This document shows positions 7,592 through 17,679 of a stretch of DNA of 64,000 nt, one piece after another. Made by a program: the position numbers and the translations under genes. The notes under the pieces are model-generated. The model worked only from the letters and a program-made list of their open reading frames with translations. It was not told the DNA's origin and searched no databases. The DNA comes from JANPPS01 sp965246925 (GTDB lineage Bacteria; Pseudomonadota; Alphaproteobacteria; Acetobacterales; Acetobacteraceae): NCBI GenBank assembly GCA_965246925.1, contig OZ251994.1, positions 1,302,001 through 1,366,000 of the forward strand, in the 5' to 3' direction. Position 1 is the stretch's first letter. The number at the start of each line of letters is the position of its first letter.

Positions 7592-8797
7592 ATGCTGTAT
7601 GCTCTGCACGATCTCGCCTCAGCCTCGCTGTATCCCGCGCGCCTTTGGAGTCAGGCGGCTAGTGGCGTGCTGCGGGATCATCCGGGGCCTGATGTGCTCA
7701 ATTGGCCGGCACGCGCCGCGGTAGCATGGTCGGACGTCGCGTCTGATCTGCTGCGCCCACGTGGGAAGCCGGCTTGGGACGTCAGGGAGAGGCGCGGGTC
7801 TGAGGTGGCCTTGCATGAAGAAGTCGTGCTGGATCTACCTTTCGTGCGTCTTATTCACTTCAAGCCGGCGGTGCCCGGCCCCCGGGTCTTGCTGGTCGCG
7901 CCCATGAGCGGCCATCACGCCACCCTACTACGAGGCACCACGCAGGATCTGCTCGACACAGGGCATGACGTGTACGTGACGGATTGGCGGGACGCGCGGA
8001 TCGTGCCGCTGCATGCCGGCGATTTCGACCTCGGCAGCTACATCGAAACGCTGATCGTGTTCATGCGGCACCTGGGGCCCGATACCCACATCATTGCCGT
8101 CTGCCAGCCGGCACCTGCGGTCGTGGCGGCCGTCTCCCTCATGGCGAGCCGGCAAGACCCGGCGCAGCCGCGCAGCATGACGCTGATGGGCGGCCCGGTC
8201 GATACCCGCGCGGCGCCCACGGCAGTCACAAAGCTGGCCGAGCAGCACCCGATCCAGTGGTTCGAGCGCAATGTCGTCTCCACGGTCCCATGCTGGCACC
8301 CCGGCGCATTCCGCCGGGTCTATCCTGGCTTTCTGCAGCTCGCGGCCTTCATGTCCATGAACCCGGACCGCCATATCGAGGCGCATAAGCGGATGTTCGA
8401 CCACCTGGTCCGCGGTGACGCCGAGAGTGCGGCGGCGCACCGCAAATTCTACGACGAATATCTGGCGGTCATGGACGTACCGGCCAGCTATTATCTGCAG
8501 ACGGTCGAGACATTTTTTCAGACCCATGCGTTGGCCAAAAGTGAGATGGACGTCCGGGGGGAACCTGTGCTGCCGGCCGCCATCACCCACACCGCGCTTA
8601 TGACGGTCGAAGGTGAACTCGATGACATTTCCGCACCGGGTCAGACACTGGCGGCGCAGAGTTTATGCGCCAACATCCCGTCGGACCGGCGCGAGCAGTA
8701 TTTGCAGCCCGGCGTCGGCCATTACGGCATCTTCAATGGGCGGCGCTGGCGCACCGAAATCCTGCCGCGCATCGCCACTTTCCTCCGCGCGGCCTGA
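7592..8797 (+). CDS. phaZ: Intracellular polyhydroxyalkanoate depolymerase
   Basis: A 401-residue alpha/beta-hydrolase of the intracellular PhaZ family, which attacks native PHB granules. Instead of a Ser lipase box it has the family's Cys nucleophile in AVCQPAPAV (Cys171). The acid is probably Asp in VEGELDDISAPGQT and the base His in VGHYGIFNGRRWR. The N-terminus MLYALHDLASASLYPARLW is typical of the family, and there is no signal peptide. The conspicuous dyad just upstream suggests dedicated control. No PHB synthase or phasin gene is nearby. Confidence 0.92.
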   Translation: MLYALHDLASASLYPARLWSQAASGVLRDHPGPDVLNWPARAAVAWSDVASDLLRPRGKPAWDVRERRGSEVALHEEVVLDLPFVRLIHFKPAVPGPRVLLVAPMSGHHATLLRGTTQDLLDTGHDVYVTDWRDARIVPLHAGDFDLGSYIETLIVFMRHLGPDTHIIAVCQPAPAVVAAVSLMASRQDPAQPRSMTLMGGPVDTRAAPTAVTKLAEQHPIQWFERNVVSTVPCWHPGAFRRVYPGFLQLAAFMSMNPDRHIEAHKRMFDHLVRGDAESAAAHRKFYDEYLAVMDVPASYYLQTVETFFQTHALAKSEMDVRGEPVLPAAITHTALMTVEGELDDISAPGQTLAAQSLCANIPSDRREQYLQPGVGHYGIFNGRRWRTEILPRIATFLRAA

Positions 8798-8857
8798 TTA
8801 GAGGTTTGTTAACCGGCCTCGCGTAGATTGCAAACTGCATTCTGCGCCGAGGTTGTC

Positions 8858-9676
8858 ATGTCATTCTCGATATCGCCGCTTTTCACCTCCAGCTTCGATA
8901 GCTCGAGCTTGCTGAACACCCTTTACGGCAGCGGCTCTACCAGCCCCACGCTGGACAGCTCTCCACTTGTCACGCTCAAAGACGCCGAACTGCATAGTGC
9001 GGATTTCACGGCCAAAGAAGCCAAGGATCCGTCGGTCGCGCGTGATGTGGCCGGCTTCAAAGCCGCGGTGGGTAGGGCGGCCAGCCTGAGCCAGTTGCTT
9101 GCGAACCCGCAGGCCCGCAAGGTGTTGCTGACCGCGAATGGTCTAGGTGACTCGGTGAACTACGTGGCCCTGGCTCAGAAAGTGCTGGCGTCCGATCCGG
9201 CCGACCCTAAAAGCCTGATCAACAAGCTTCCCGATAAGCGCTGGCTGGCCCTCTCGAAATCTCTAGACCTGCATGGCGCGGGTCTGACCAATCTGAAAAC
9301 AGCCGCCATCATCCAGGACGTGACCGACGGCTATGCGCAGGTTCTGTGGCAGAAACAGAAAGATGTGAACACGCCAGGTCTTTCGGCCGCTCTCGAGTTT
9401 CGTAACCGCGCGCACACGATAACCTCGGCCTTGCAGATCCTGGGGGACGCCAATCTGCGCAAAGTGGTCACGACCGGCCTAGGCTTGCCGCTCGACATCG
9501 CCATCCAGCCATTGGAAGCTCAGGAAGATGCGATCAACTCGCGCCTTGACGTCAAAAAGTTCAAGGACCCCAAGTTCGTCGAGGCATTTACGCAGCGCTT
9601 CTTGCTCAACAGCGTGAGCAACGCTGTCAGCGCCGGCCCAGTAGCCCCGACGGGCCTGCTTTCCCTGTTCACCTAA
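8858..9676 (+). CDS. DUF1217 family protein (flagellum-associated)
   Basis: A 272-residue, mostly helical protein matching the DUF1217 pattern: a repeated helical unit with TAKEAKDPSVARDVAGFKAAVG, LLANPQARKVLLTANGL and KDPKFVEAFTQRFLLN. This family is confined largely to Alphaproteobacteria and often lies in flagellar gene clusters. I chose ATG 8858 (MSFSISPLF); an upstream in-frame start adds an unlikely ten residues. Base composition is less GC-rich than its neighbours. No other flagellar gene is in the window, so it may be an orphan copy. Confidence 0.75.
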   Translation: MSFSISPLFTSSFDSSSLLNTLYGSGSTSPTLDSSPLVTLKDAELHSADFTAKEAKDPSVARDVAGFKAAVGRAASLSQLLANPQARKVLLTANGLGDSVNYVALAQKVLASDPADPKSLINKLPDKRWLALSKSLDLHGAGLTNLKTAAIIQDVTDGYAQVLWQKQKDVNTPGLSAALEFRNRAHTITSALQILGDANLRKVVTTGLGLPLDIAIQPLEAQEDAINSRLDVKKFKDPKFVEAFTQRFLLNSVSNAVSAGPVAPTGLLSLFT

Positions 9677-9683
9677 AAAAAGT

Positions 9684-9705
9684 GGCGGCACCCGAAGATG
9701 CCGCC
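9684..9705 (-). terminator. Hairpin with minus-strand T-run
   Basis: GGCGGCA (9684-9690) and TGCCGCC (9699-9705) form a 7-bp stem around an 8-base loop. On the plus strand only AAGTTT follows. On the minus strand the stem is followed by ACTTTTTT, a good intrinsic terminator. It would end transcription of the minus-strand unit (OxlT-like, sucCD, hydrolase), although that unit's last stop is about 310 bp away. It may also act weakly for the DUF1217 gene. Confidence 0.6.
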
Positions 9706-10014
9706 AAGTTTAGGGAGGAAACGTCCTGCAAACAGTGCGGCGAACCGCTCTGCTGCGCTGCAACATATGTCGTTTACACGAGGGTTATGCAAGGACAATT
9801 TGAGGGCACACACAAACTTGAGCGGGGCTGCGTGCAGCTGCTCAGTCCCGGGCCTGTCAATAATCCCGCCAATCCTGAGCCTGCCGGAAAACGGTTAGGC
9901 CTGAGCTTCTCGAGGATTGCACGCCGGGGTCCGCCCTTCGACTAACTTCGGGCTGACGGGTTTTCTGCGAGCGGAGCTTACAAATGCCGGGCTGCAGGCG
10001 AGAGAAAGGCCATT
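9706..10014. other. Intergenic region without a convincing gene
   Basis: About 310 bp between the DUF1217 gene and the hydrolase. It begins with GGGAGGAAAC (9713-9722), a perfect Shine-Dalgarno-like run that is not followed by ATG, GTG or TTG at a useful distance. An 87-codon plus frame (9682-9945) contains CKQC and CC pairs but starts inside the terminator hairpin, and I recognise nothing in it. The region may hold a decayed gene or a long 3' leader. Confidence 0.4.
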
Positions 10015-10953
10015 CTAGAAACCGTCGTGCTCGTGCAAAAAGGCCATCAATGGCCCAACTGACCCGGCGGGATCTTCCTCGAACGGCACATGACCCAGGC
10101 CAGCAAGCTCCGACAGCCGGGCATGTGGCAAGGCGGCCAGATAATCCGCCGCGTGCGAAACCGGGATCATACGATCCTGCAAACCCCAAAGCAGAAGGAC
10201 GGGAACCTCAATTCGCGCCAGCACTGGGGCCGGGTCAGTCAGACGGAGCTGCGCCGTACGCGCAAGGATCGCCCGCCGCACACCAGGTGCCCGCAACATG
10301 TCCCAATACCGCTGCACCACCGTATCCGACAGCCGGGCCGGGTCCGCATACGCGGGAGCCAAGCTCTGCCGCAACAGGACCTTCGGGGCACTATACGGCA
10401 GCAACCGTAACAAGGGTGGGATGCTCGGAGCCTGGCCGTATTCAAACCCGGGGCTCCGAAACCCATCGGGCGACACCAGCACCAAGCCACGGACCCGCTC
10501 AGGCTGCGCCGCCGCCATCGCCCAGGCCAGCTTACCGCCCAGCGAGTTGCCGATCACCACTGCCCGCCGCACACCCAGCGCGTCCAACAGCCCGGCTAGC
10601 ACCTCGCTCCCCCGCGCATCCGAATAATCATCGGACGGGTCGGCACCGGTCAGGCCAAAACCGGGCAGGTCGAGCCGGATTACGCGATATTTCCCCTGCA
10701 GCAGCCCGGCCCAGCCCTCCCACGTCTCTAGACTCGAGCCGAACCCGTGCAACAGCAACAGCGCCGGCCCATCCCGCGGGCCCGTATCCCTATACCGCAC
10801 GCGCAGACCTGCGATGTCCCGGTACTCGGCTTCGGTAACGCGATATTCAGCTTCGAGCGCGGCGCGGGAGCGGTCAGGCGTATAGGCCCAAACGCCGGCC
10901 CCAAGCAGAACCAGCAGCAGAACTAGTAGCAGAACGGCCGCAACCACCCGCAT
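10015..10953 (-). CDS. Membrane-anchored alpha/beta hydrolase
   Basis: A 312-residue protein from ATG 10953. An N-terminal helix (VVAAVLLLVLLLVLLGAGVWAY) acts as anchor or uncleaved signal. Alpha/beta-hydrolase motifs follow: LLLHGFGSSLETW (oxyanion HG), VVIGNSLGG (Ser nucleophile in GNSLGG), an Asp in LLLWGLQDRMIP, and the base His in AGLGHVPFEEDP. This pattern resembles meta-cleavage-product hydrolases and haloperoxidase-like esterases, but the substrate is unknown. It starts 13 bp after sucD and probably shares its transcript. Confidence 0.8.
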   Translation of the reverse strand: MRVVAAVLLLVLLLVLLGAGVWAYTPDRSRAALEAEYRVTEAEYRDIAGLRVRYRDTGPRDGPALLLLHGFGSSLETWEGWAGLLQGKYRVIRLDLPGFGLTGADPSDDYSDARGSEVLAGLLDALGVRRAVVIGNSLGGKLAWAMAAAQPERVRGLVLVSPDGFRSPGFEYGQAPSIPPLLRLLPYSAPKVLLRQSLAPAYADPARLSDTVVQRYWDMLRAPGVRRAILARTAQLRLTDPAPVLARIEVPVLLLWGLQDRMIPVSHAADYLAALPHARLSELAGLGHVPFEEDPAGSVGPLMAFLHEHDGF

Positions 10954-10966
10954 GCGGCCCGCCGGC

Positions 10967-11842
10967 TTAACGCCGCAACGCGCCGACCATCGTGCTACCC
11001 AGCGCCGCCGGGCTTTCGGCCACATGAATACCAGCGGTGCGCATCGCCTCGAACTTCGCCTCCGCCGTATCCCGCCCGCCGCTGATGACCGCGCCGGCAT
11101 GGCCCATGCGGCGGCCCGGGGGGGCGGTGGCGCCGGCGATGAAGCCCACCACCGGCTTCTTGCTGCCGGCGCGGGCCAGGAACTCGGCCGCCTGGATCTC
11201 GCTCTGGCCGCCGATCTCGCCGATCATAATGATGCTTTCGGTCTGCGGGTCGGCCAGGAACATCTCCAGCACTTCGATGAAATCGGTGCCCTTCACCGGG
11301 TCACCGCCAATGCCGACGCAGGTGCTCTGCCCGAGCCCGGCGGCCGTCGTCTGGCTCACGGCCTCGTAGGTCAGCGTGCCGGACCGGCTCACGATTCCCA
11401 CCGTGCCGCGTCGGTGGATGTGGCCGGGCATGATGCCGATCTTACAGGCGTCCGGCGTGATGACGCCGGGGCAGTTCGGGCCGATCAGCCGCGACGGGCT
11501 ACCGAGCAGCGCCCGCTTCACGCGCACCATGTCCAGCACCGGAATACCCTCGGTAATGCAGATGATCAGCGGGATTTCAGCGTCGATCGCCTCCAGGATC
11601 GCGTCCGCGGCGAAGGGCGGTGGCACGTAGATGGCCGACGCGTTGGCGCCGGTCGCCTCCCGCGCCTGTGCCACCGTGTCGAACACCGGCAGGTCCAGAT
11701 GCAGGGTACCGCCCTTGCCCGGCGTCACGCCACCCATCACCTTGGTCCCGTACGCAATGGCCTGCTCGGAATGGAACGTGCCCTGCGCTCCGGTGAATCC
11801 TTGAGTGATCACCTTCGTGTTCGCGTCGATCAGCACGGACAT
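10967..11842 (-). CDS. sucD: Succinyl-CoA ligase, alpha subunit
   Basis: A 291-residue ADP-forming CoA ligase alpha subunit. The CoA-binding Rossmann start (TKVITQGFTGAQGTFHSEQAI) and CITEGIPVLDMV are canonical. The phosphohistidine is in the GHAGAVISGG segment near residue 250. It pairs with SucC to interconvert succinyl-CoA and succinate with a nucleotide triphosphate in the TCA cycle. It begins directly at the end of sucC. The usual alphaproteobacterial neighbours mdh and sucAB are absent, and an OxlT-like carrier sits upstream. A malate-CoA ligase role (MtkB-like) is a less likely alternative. Confidence 0.92.
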   Translation of the reverse strand: MSVLIDANTKVITQGFTGAQGTFHSEQAIAYGTKVMGGVTPGKGGTLHLDLPVFDTVAQAREATGANASAIYVPPPFAADAILEAIDAEIPLIICITEGIPVLDMVRVKRALLGSPSRLIGPNCPGVITPDACKIGIMPGHIHRRGTVGIVSRSGTLTYEAVSQTTAAGLGQSTCVGIGGDPVKGTDFIEVLEMFLADPQTESIIMIGEIGGQSEIQAAEFLARAGSKKPVVGFIAGATAPPGRRMGHAGAVISGGRDTAEAKFEAMRTAGIHVAESPAALGSTMVGALRR

Positions 11843-13039
<1,197 letters not shown>

Positions 13040-13050
13040 CCCACCCGCTC

Positions 13051-13091
13051 CATTCCGGTCAGCCCGTCAGGACGGACGCATAACCGGAATG
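13051..13091. other. Nested inverted repeat between carrier gene and sucC
   Basis: CATTCCGGT (13051-13059) pairs perfectly with ACCGGAATG (13083-13091). Inside lies a second stem, CCGTC-AG-GACGG (13064-13075). The structure fills the 69-bp gap between the OxlT-like gene and sucC, and ends 12 bp before the sucC ATG on the minus strand. No T-run follows, so an attenuator, RNA-processing stem or regulator site is more likely than a terminator. Confidence 0.5.
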
Positions 13092-13108
13092 TGCGGTGGC
13101 GGCTACAG

Positions 13109-14404
13109 CTAGAGCAAAGGCTCCGTCAGCGCCGGCGCGAGGCGCAAATTCGCCGCGCGCCGGGCGGCGCTGGCCCGCATCGGCTTCAGCACCAGCAACG
13201 CCAGCAGGGCCGCGATGATGTTCAGCGCCGCCGCTGACAGGAACACCGCGTGCCATGATCCCGTAAGCTCCGTCAGCACGCTGGTGTATGGAACCAGCAG
13301 CGCCGCCGTGCCCTTGGCGGTATAGAGCAGCCCGGCATTGGTCGCGGCGTAGCGGGAGCCGAAGGTGTCCGCCGACAGCGACGGAAACAAACTGTAGATC
13401 TCACCCCAGGCAAAGAACACGAGCCCGGTCAGCAGCACGAACAGGAGCGGGTCGGACCCGAACACGCTCAGCGCATAGATGCCCACTCCTTCTAGCCCGA
13501 AGGCCACGAACATCGTGTTCTCCCGTCCGATCTGGTCCGAAATCCAGCCAAAGAACGGGCGCGTCAACCCGTTCAGCACCCGGTCCATGGTGGCGGCGAA
13601 CGTCAGCGCGGGGAGTGTCAAGCCGAGCAGGCTTACGGGTACGCCCGCGATCTTGAAGTCGTTCGCGATGGGCGCCAGCTGCGCCGTGGCCATCAGGCCG
13701 CCGGCTGCCATCATCACGAACATCGCATACATCAGCCAGAATACCGGCTGCTTCAGCATCTGCCGCGGCTCCACATCCGGCGCCAACCCGCTCGGCGCCC
13801 GTCCGGAGCGGATGTCGGCCCGGACCCCCTTGGGCGCCGACAGGAGTAAGGACAGCGCCATCACAATGCCGCCTTGCCCCAGCCCGAACCAGAAGAAGGC
13901 CGACTGATACCCATGCGCGCCGATGAAGTTCTGTATCGGCACGACCGTTAGCGCCGAGCCTGCGCCGAACCCCATCGCCGTCAGCCCGGCGGCCAAGCCC
14001 CGCCGGTCCGGAAACCATTTCAAAGCGTTGCCGACGCAGGTCCCGTACACGGCCCCGGCCCCAGCGCCGGAGATGGCGGCGGCGGCATATAGCGTCGTCA
14101 GGGTGTCGGCATAGGAGTTCGCCACCCACCCCGCCGCGCACATCGCGCCGCCCACCAGCACGACCAAGCGCGGGCCGTACTTGTCCACAAACCACCCCTC
14201 GATTGGCACGAGCCACGTCTCGGTCACGATGAACACGGTGAAGGCCACCTGGATGGCCGCTCGTGTCCAGCCGGTCTTGGCCTGCATGGGCCCGACAAAG
14301 AACGTCCAGCCATATTGGAGATTGGCAATCATGCACATACAGACGATGCCGCACAGAAGTTGCAGCCAGCGATTGGCGGGATGCGGCGTGTCTGATGTCG
14401 GCAT
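13109..14404 (-). CDS. oxlT: MFS transporter, OFA (oxalate/formate antiporter) type
   Basis: A 431-residue, 12-helix MFS protein starting at ATG 14404 (MPTSDTPHPANRW); a much longer upstream frame would overlap the divergent SDR promoter. The N-terminal WLQLLCGIVCMCMIANLQYGWTFF, the GWFVDKYGPRLVVLVGG loop and the GRENTMFVAFGLEG segment resemble OxlT-family carriers, which exchange oxalate, formate or related monocarboxylates. Followed by sucC and sucD on the same strand, it may bring in an organic acid that is then activated or exchanged through CoA esters. Substrate assignment is inference. Confidence 0.72.
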   Translation of the reverse strand: MPTSDTPHPANRWLQLLCGIVCMCMIANLQYGWTFFVGPMQAKTGWTRAAIQVAFTVFIVTETWLVPIEGWFVDKYGPRLVVLVGGAMCAAGWVANSYADTLTTLYAAAAISGAGAGAVYGTCVGNALKWFPDRRGLAAGLTAMGFGAGSALTVVPIQNFIGAHGYQSAFFWFGLGQGGIVMALSLLLSAPKGVRADIRSGRAPSGLAPDVEPRQMLKQPVFWLMYAMFVMMAAGGLMATAQLAPIANDFKIAGVPVSLLGLTLPALTFAATMDRVLNGLTRPFFGWISDQIGRENTMFVAFGLEGVGIYALSVFGSDPLLFVLLTGLVFFAWGEIYSLFPSLSADTFGSRYAATNAGLLYTAKGTAALLVPYTSVLTELTGSWHAVFLSAAALNIIAALLALLVLKPMRASAARRAANLRLAPALTEPLL

Positions 14405-14534
14405 GGAGTTGTTCCAGCGAGTTTGAGCGCAAGCATAACAGCAACCTGAAACTTCATTCAAGTTTTCGAGGGGTCGGGGAGCGAAGGCGCCAGGCGCGCG
14501 TAACTTGCATCCCATTGAACAAGAGGAGGATGGA

Positions 14535-15317
14535 ATGGAAGCTACTAGGCCGATCGCAGTCGTCACCGGGGCCTCGAGCGGCATCGGACTTGAGCTGGCG
14601 AAGTTGTGCGCCGGCGCAGGCCACGATCTGATCATCGCCGCCGACAAGGCGATGGAGGACGCCGTCCAGCAGATCAAGCGCGAGGGCGGCGAGGTCGAGA
14701 CGGTGCGAACCGATCTGTCCACGACGGAGGGCGTGGACCAGCTGATCGCCGCCATCGCCGGAAGGCCGGTCGCGGCCCTGCTGGCCAACGCCGGGCGTGG
14801 CCTCGGCCATGCGTTTACCGAGCAGAGCTGGCCGGACATCCGCAAGGTGATCGACAGCAACGTGACCGGGACGGTCTATCTTCTGCATCAGCTGGCGCCC
14901 ACAATGGCACAGCGGAAAGCGGGCCGGATCCTGATCACCGGGTCGATCGCTGGGCTGATGCCGGGCACGTTCCAGGCGGTGTATAACGGCAGCAAGGCGT
15001 TCATCGACAACTTCAGCGAGGCGCTGCGGGCCGAGCTGAAGGATAGCGGCGTGACCGTCACCTGCCTCATGCCCGGCCCGGTCGAGACCGAGTTCTTCCA
15101 CCGCGCCGGCATGGACGACACCAGCGTGGGCGCCGGGTCCAAGGACACGCCGGCAATGGTCGCCAAGACCGGGTTCGACGCCATGATGGCCGGGACCGAC
15201 CACGTGGTCGCGGGCTGGAAGAACAAGATCCAGGCGGCGATCGCGAACGTGATGCCGGCGCCGGTCCTGGCGGAGATGCACCGGCAGATGGCCGAGCCCG
15301 GCAGCGCCAAGTCCTAA
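14535..15317 (+). CDS. Short-chain dehydrogenase/reductase
   Basis: A 260-residue classical SDR. TGASSGIGLELAKLC is the NAD(P)-binding glycine motif, LANAGRG the NAG motif, ITGSIAGLMPG holds the catalytic Ser and YNGSKAFIDN the YxxxK pair. I chose ATG 14535, seven bases after an AAGAGGAGG ribosome site; an earlier ATG (14505) has none. The C-terminal quarter is hydrophobic/amphipathic. It is transcribed divergently from the OxlT-like gene and ends at a strong hairpin. Substrate unknown. Confidence 0.88.
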   Translation: MEATRPIAVVTGASSGIGLELAKLCAGAGHDLIIAADKAMEDAVQQIKREGGEVETVRTDLSTTEGVDQLIAAIAGRPVAALLANAGRGLGHAFTEQSWPDIRKVIDSNVTGTVYLLHQLAPTMAQRKAGRILITGSIAGLMPGTFQAVYNGSKAFIDNFSEALRAELKDSGVTVTCLMPGPVETEFFHRAGMDDTSVGAGSKDTPAMVAKTGFDAMMAGTDHVVAGWKNKIQAAIANVMPAPVLAEMHRQMAEPGSAKS

Positions 15318-15320
15318 CGG

Positions 15321-15351
15321 AAAGGGCCGCTCCTTACCGGAGCGGCCCTTT
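15321..15351. terminator. Strong bidirectional intrinsic terminator
   Basis: AAAGGGCCGCTCC (15321-15333) and GGAGCGGCCCTTT (15339-15351) form a perfect 13-bp stem with a 5-base loop. The A and T ends give U-runs on both strands. It lies exactly between the convergent SDR and the small membrane protein, serving both. Confidence 0.92.
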
Positions 15352-15353
15352 CT

Positions 15354-15767
15354 CTATGCCGCCTTCAAGGCCGGCCTGACCCGGGTTCGCCGGGCGGTCG
15401 CAAGTGCGCGCGAATGGCGCCGGGTGAGCGCCGCCGCGGTGCCGATATCCAGCGCGGTTACGCCCAGCACCGCCGCCAGCGACAGCAGCGCGGTGTCCCG
15501 GTGCCGGTTCCGTCCGCGGAGCGCGCCCAGCAGCACGGCGATGTCGATCACGTCCCCGGCGACCCGCAACCACATGGGTGCGGCGGAGTCCGGATGCATC
15601 AGCACCATCGACCCGACCACCGTCTCCCGCGCGCCGAGCGCCCTTACTAGCCCGGGCGTCTGACCCAGGCCGATACCGCGGTTCATCCGGCGTCCGAACG
15701 CCATCTCCGTCATGCCCAGCGCGATGCTGAACAGCCCCAGTCCCTTCGCAGCCTCGATATCGTTCAT
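15354..15767 (-). CDS. Small membrane protein of unknown function
   Basis: A 137-residue protein starting at ATG 15767, which overlaps the stop of the dehydrogenase gene (ATGA). The segment GLGLFSIALGMTEMAFGRRMNRGIGL, then LVRALGARETVVGSMVLM and MWLRVAGDVIDIAVL, is the N-terminal module I know from proteins that also carry a SRPBCC cyclase/dehydrase domain; here that domain is missing. Three to four hydrophobic helices are visible, and the C-terminus is Arg-rich and cytoplasmic. It is translationally coupled to the zinc dehydrogenase and ends at the terminator. Confidence 0.65.
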   Translation of the reverse strand: MNDIEAAKGLGLFSIALGMTEMAFGRRMNRGIGLGQTPGLVRALGARETVVGSMVLMHPDSAAPMWLRVAGDVIDIAVLLGALRGRNRHRDTALLSLAAVLGVTALDIGTAAALTRRHSRALATARRTRVRPALKAA

Positions 15768-16933
15768 GGCTTCAGCACCACCTTCATGCAACCATCCTCC
15801 TTGCCGCGGAACACCTGGTAGAGATCGGGCCCATCCTCGAGCTTTCCGGAATGGGTGATCACAAAGGACGGGTCGATCTCGCCCTTCTCGATCCGCTCTA
15901 GCAGCGGGCGCAGATACTTCTGCACCGGCGTCTGGCTCATCTTGAACGTAAGCCCGCGATTGATGGCCGAGCCCATCGGGATCTTGTCCAGCAGCCCGCC
16001 GTACACGCCAATGATGGACACGATGCCGCCGTTCCGCACGCTATGGATGGCCTGACGCAGCGGATGCGGACGGTCCGTGCCGATGCCCGCCACCTGCTTG
16101 ATGCGGTCGAGCCCGCTATCGAGCGAGGCGAACGGCTCGGCCTCCGTGCCCACCGCATCGATGCAGGCGTCGGGGCCACGGCCATGCGTCATGTCCGTCA
16201 GCCGCTCGTGGATGTCGTCCTTCATGAAATCCAGCGTCTCCGCCCCGCCCTGCCGCGCCAGGGCCAGCCGCTCGGGCACGGTGTCGATCGCGATCACCCG
16301 GCCTGCGCCCAGCAGGAAGGCCGAGCGGATGGCGAACTGCCCCACGGGGCCGCAGCCCCATATGGCGATGGTGTCGCCGGGTTCGATCTCGCAGAACTCG
16401 GCACCCATGTAGCCGGTCGGGAAGATGTCGGACAGGAACAGCACCTGCTCGTCCGTGAGCGTGCTCGGCACCTTGATCGGCCCGACATCGGCGTAGGGCA
16501 CGCGCATGTATTCGGCCTGCCCGCCCGCATAGCCGCCCAGGAGATGGGTGTAGCCGAACAGTCCGGCGGGGGAGTGACCCCACAGCGTCTCGGCCGCCTT
16601 GTGGTTCGGATTAGTCCGCTCGCAGGACGAGAACAGGCCCTTCTTGCAGAAGAAGCACTCGCCGCACGAGATCGGGAACGGCACCACGACGCGGTCGCCG
16701 ACCTTGAGGTTCTTCACCTCCGGGCCGACCTCCACAACCTCACCCATGCTTTCATGGCCCATGATGTCACCGGACTTCATGCCCGGCATGAACCCGCCAT
16801 AGAGATGCAGGTCGGAGCCGCAGATCGCGCAGGCCGTCACCTTGATGATGGCGTCGCGCTTATCCTGGATCTTTGGGTCCGGCACCGTGTCGCAGCGTAT
16901 GTCCCCCTTGCCGTGCCAACACAGTGCCTTCAT
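15764..16933 (-). CDS. Zinc-dependent alcohol dehydrogenase, formaldehyde-dehydrogenase-like
   Basis: A 389-residue medium-chain dehydrogenase. CAICGSDLHLYGG holds the first catalytic Zn ligand, GHESMGEVVEVG the His-Glu motif, and CGECFFCKKGLFSSC the four-Cys structural zinc lobe. GCGPVGQFAIRSAFLLGAGRVIAID is the NAD site. The long loop after the Rossmann domain (DAVGTEAEPFASLDSGLDRIKQVAG) is typical of glutathione-independent formaldehyde dehydrogenase relatives. It likely oxidises an aldehyde or alcohol and probably protects against aldehydes. It is coupled to the downstream membrane protein. Confidence 0.88.
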   Translation of the reverse strand: MKALCWHGKGDIRCDTVPDPKIQDKRDAIIKVTACAICGSDLHLYGGFMPGMKSGDIMGHESMGEVVEVGPEVKNLKVGDRVVVPFPISCGECFFCKKGLFSSCERTNPNHKAAETLWGHSPAGLFGYTHLLGGYAGGQAEYMRVPYADVGPIKVPSTLTDEQVLFLSDIFPTGYMGAEFCEIEPGDTIAIWGCGPVGQFAIRSAFLLGAGRVIAIDTVPERLALARQGGAETLDFMKDDIHERLTDMTHGRGPDACIDAVGTEAEPFASLDSGLDRIKQVAGIGTDRPHPLRQAIHSVRNGGIVSIIGVYGGLLDKIPMGSAINRGLTFKMSQTPVQKYLRPLLERIEKGEIDPSFVITHSGKLEDGPDLYQVFRGKEDGCMKVVLKP

Positions 16934-17031
16934 GCCGCGCTCCCCTTAGAAACTCCGGGGGGAACAGCGTGCGGGGGGCACAGTTGCAAAGTTCCGTTTA
17001 TTGTGAGGCCTGAGTACGGCAAGATGGCCGC

Positions 17032-17679
17032 ATGAAAGCTCTGCTCACACTTCTGACCCTACTTCCCGCCATCGCCTGGGCCCAGCCTGCCGTCCCGGAC
17101 ACTGCGCTGGCCCGGCTCGAGATGACAGCGCTGCTGGCGACGCTTAACGCCGACCTGCTGTCGCATGACAGCGCGACGCTCAGCCTCGAACGCTGGTGCG
17201 GCGCGCATCGTCTGGCCGATACGGACCGGATTAGGGCGGAGCTGGTGCGCGGCGCAGACAAGCCGGCCAGCGCCGAGGTGCGGCATGATCTAGGCGTCGC
17301 GGCGGAGGAGCCGGTGCGCTACCGCAGGGTTCGGCTATCGTGCGGCGGCCACGTCCTGTCGGAGGCCGATAACTGGTATGTGCCGCGCCTGCTAACGCCG
17401 GAGATGAACCGGCTCCTGGACGAAACCGATACGCCGTTCGGACGCGCCGTGCTGGCGCTACATTTCTCCCGCCGCACGCTCGGCGCCGAACAGCTGTGGC
17501 AGCCCCTGCCGCCGGGCTGGGAGATGACCGGCCTACCGCCGGACGGCACCGGCACTCTAGCGATCCCACCGGAACTGCTCCGCCACCGCGCCGTCTTGAC
17601 CACGCCAGACGGGTCGGTCTTTAGCGAGGTGGTGGAAACTTACCAGCGGGCGATGCTGGACTTCCCACTACCCCGTTAG
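17032..17679 (+). CDS. Exported protein, chorismate-lyase-like fold
   Basis: A 215-residue protein with a signal peptide (LLTLLTLLPAIAWAQP). The mature part contains RYRRVRLSCGGHVLSEADNW, YVPRLLTPEMNRLLDETDTPFGRAV and LHFSRRT, a strand-and-helix pattern I associate with the UbiC/UTRA chorismate-lyase fold found in uncharacterised exported proteins. Two Cys residues could form a disulfide. Being exported, it is unlikely to act in ubiquinone synthesis like UbiC. It overlaps the convergent receiver gene by 4 bp. Confidence 0.55.
   Translation: MKALLTLLTLLPAIAWAQPAVPDTALARLEMTALLATLNADLLSHDSATLSLERWCGAHRLADTDRIRAELVRGADKPASAEVRHDLGVAAEEPVRYRRVRLSCGGHVLSEADNWYVPRLLTPEMNRLLDETDTPFGRAVLALHFSRRTLGAEQLWQPLPPGWEMTGLPPDGTGTLAIPPELLRHRAVLTTPDGSVFSEVVETYQRAMLDFPLPR

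Noticed and set aside
9682..9945. 87-codon plus-strand frame with CKQC and CC pairs
   Set aside because: It begins inside a terminator hairpin, matches no family I know and has no ribosome site in position. It is reported only as intergenic sequence.
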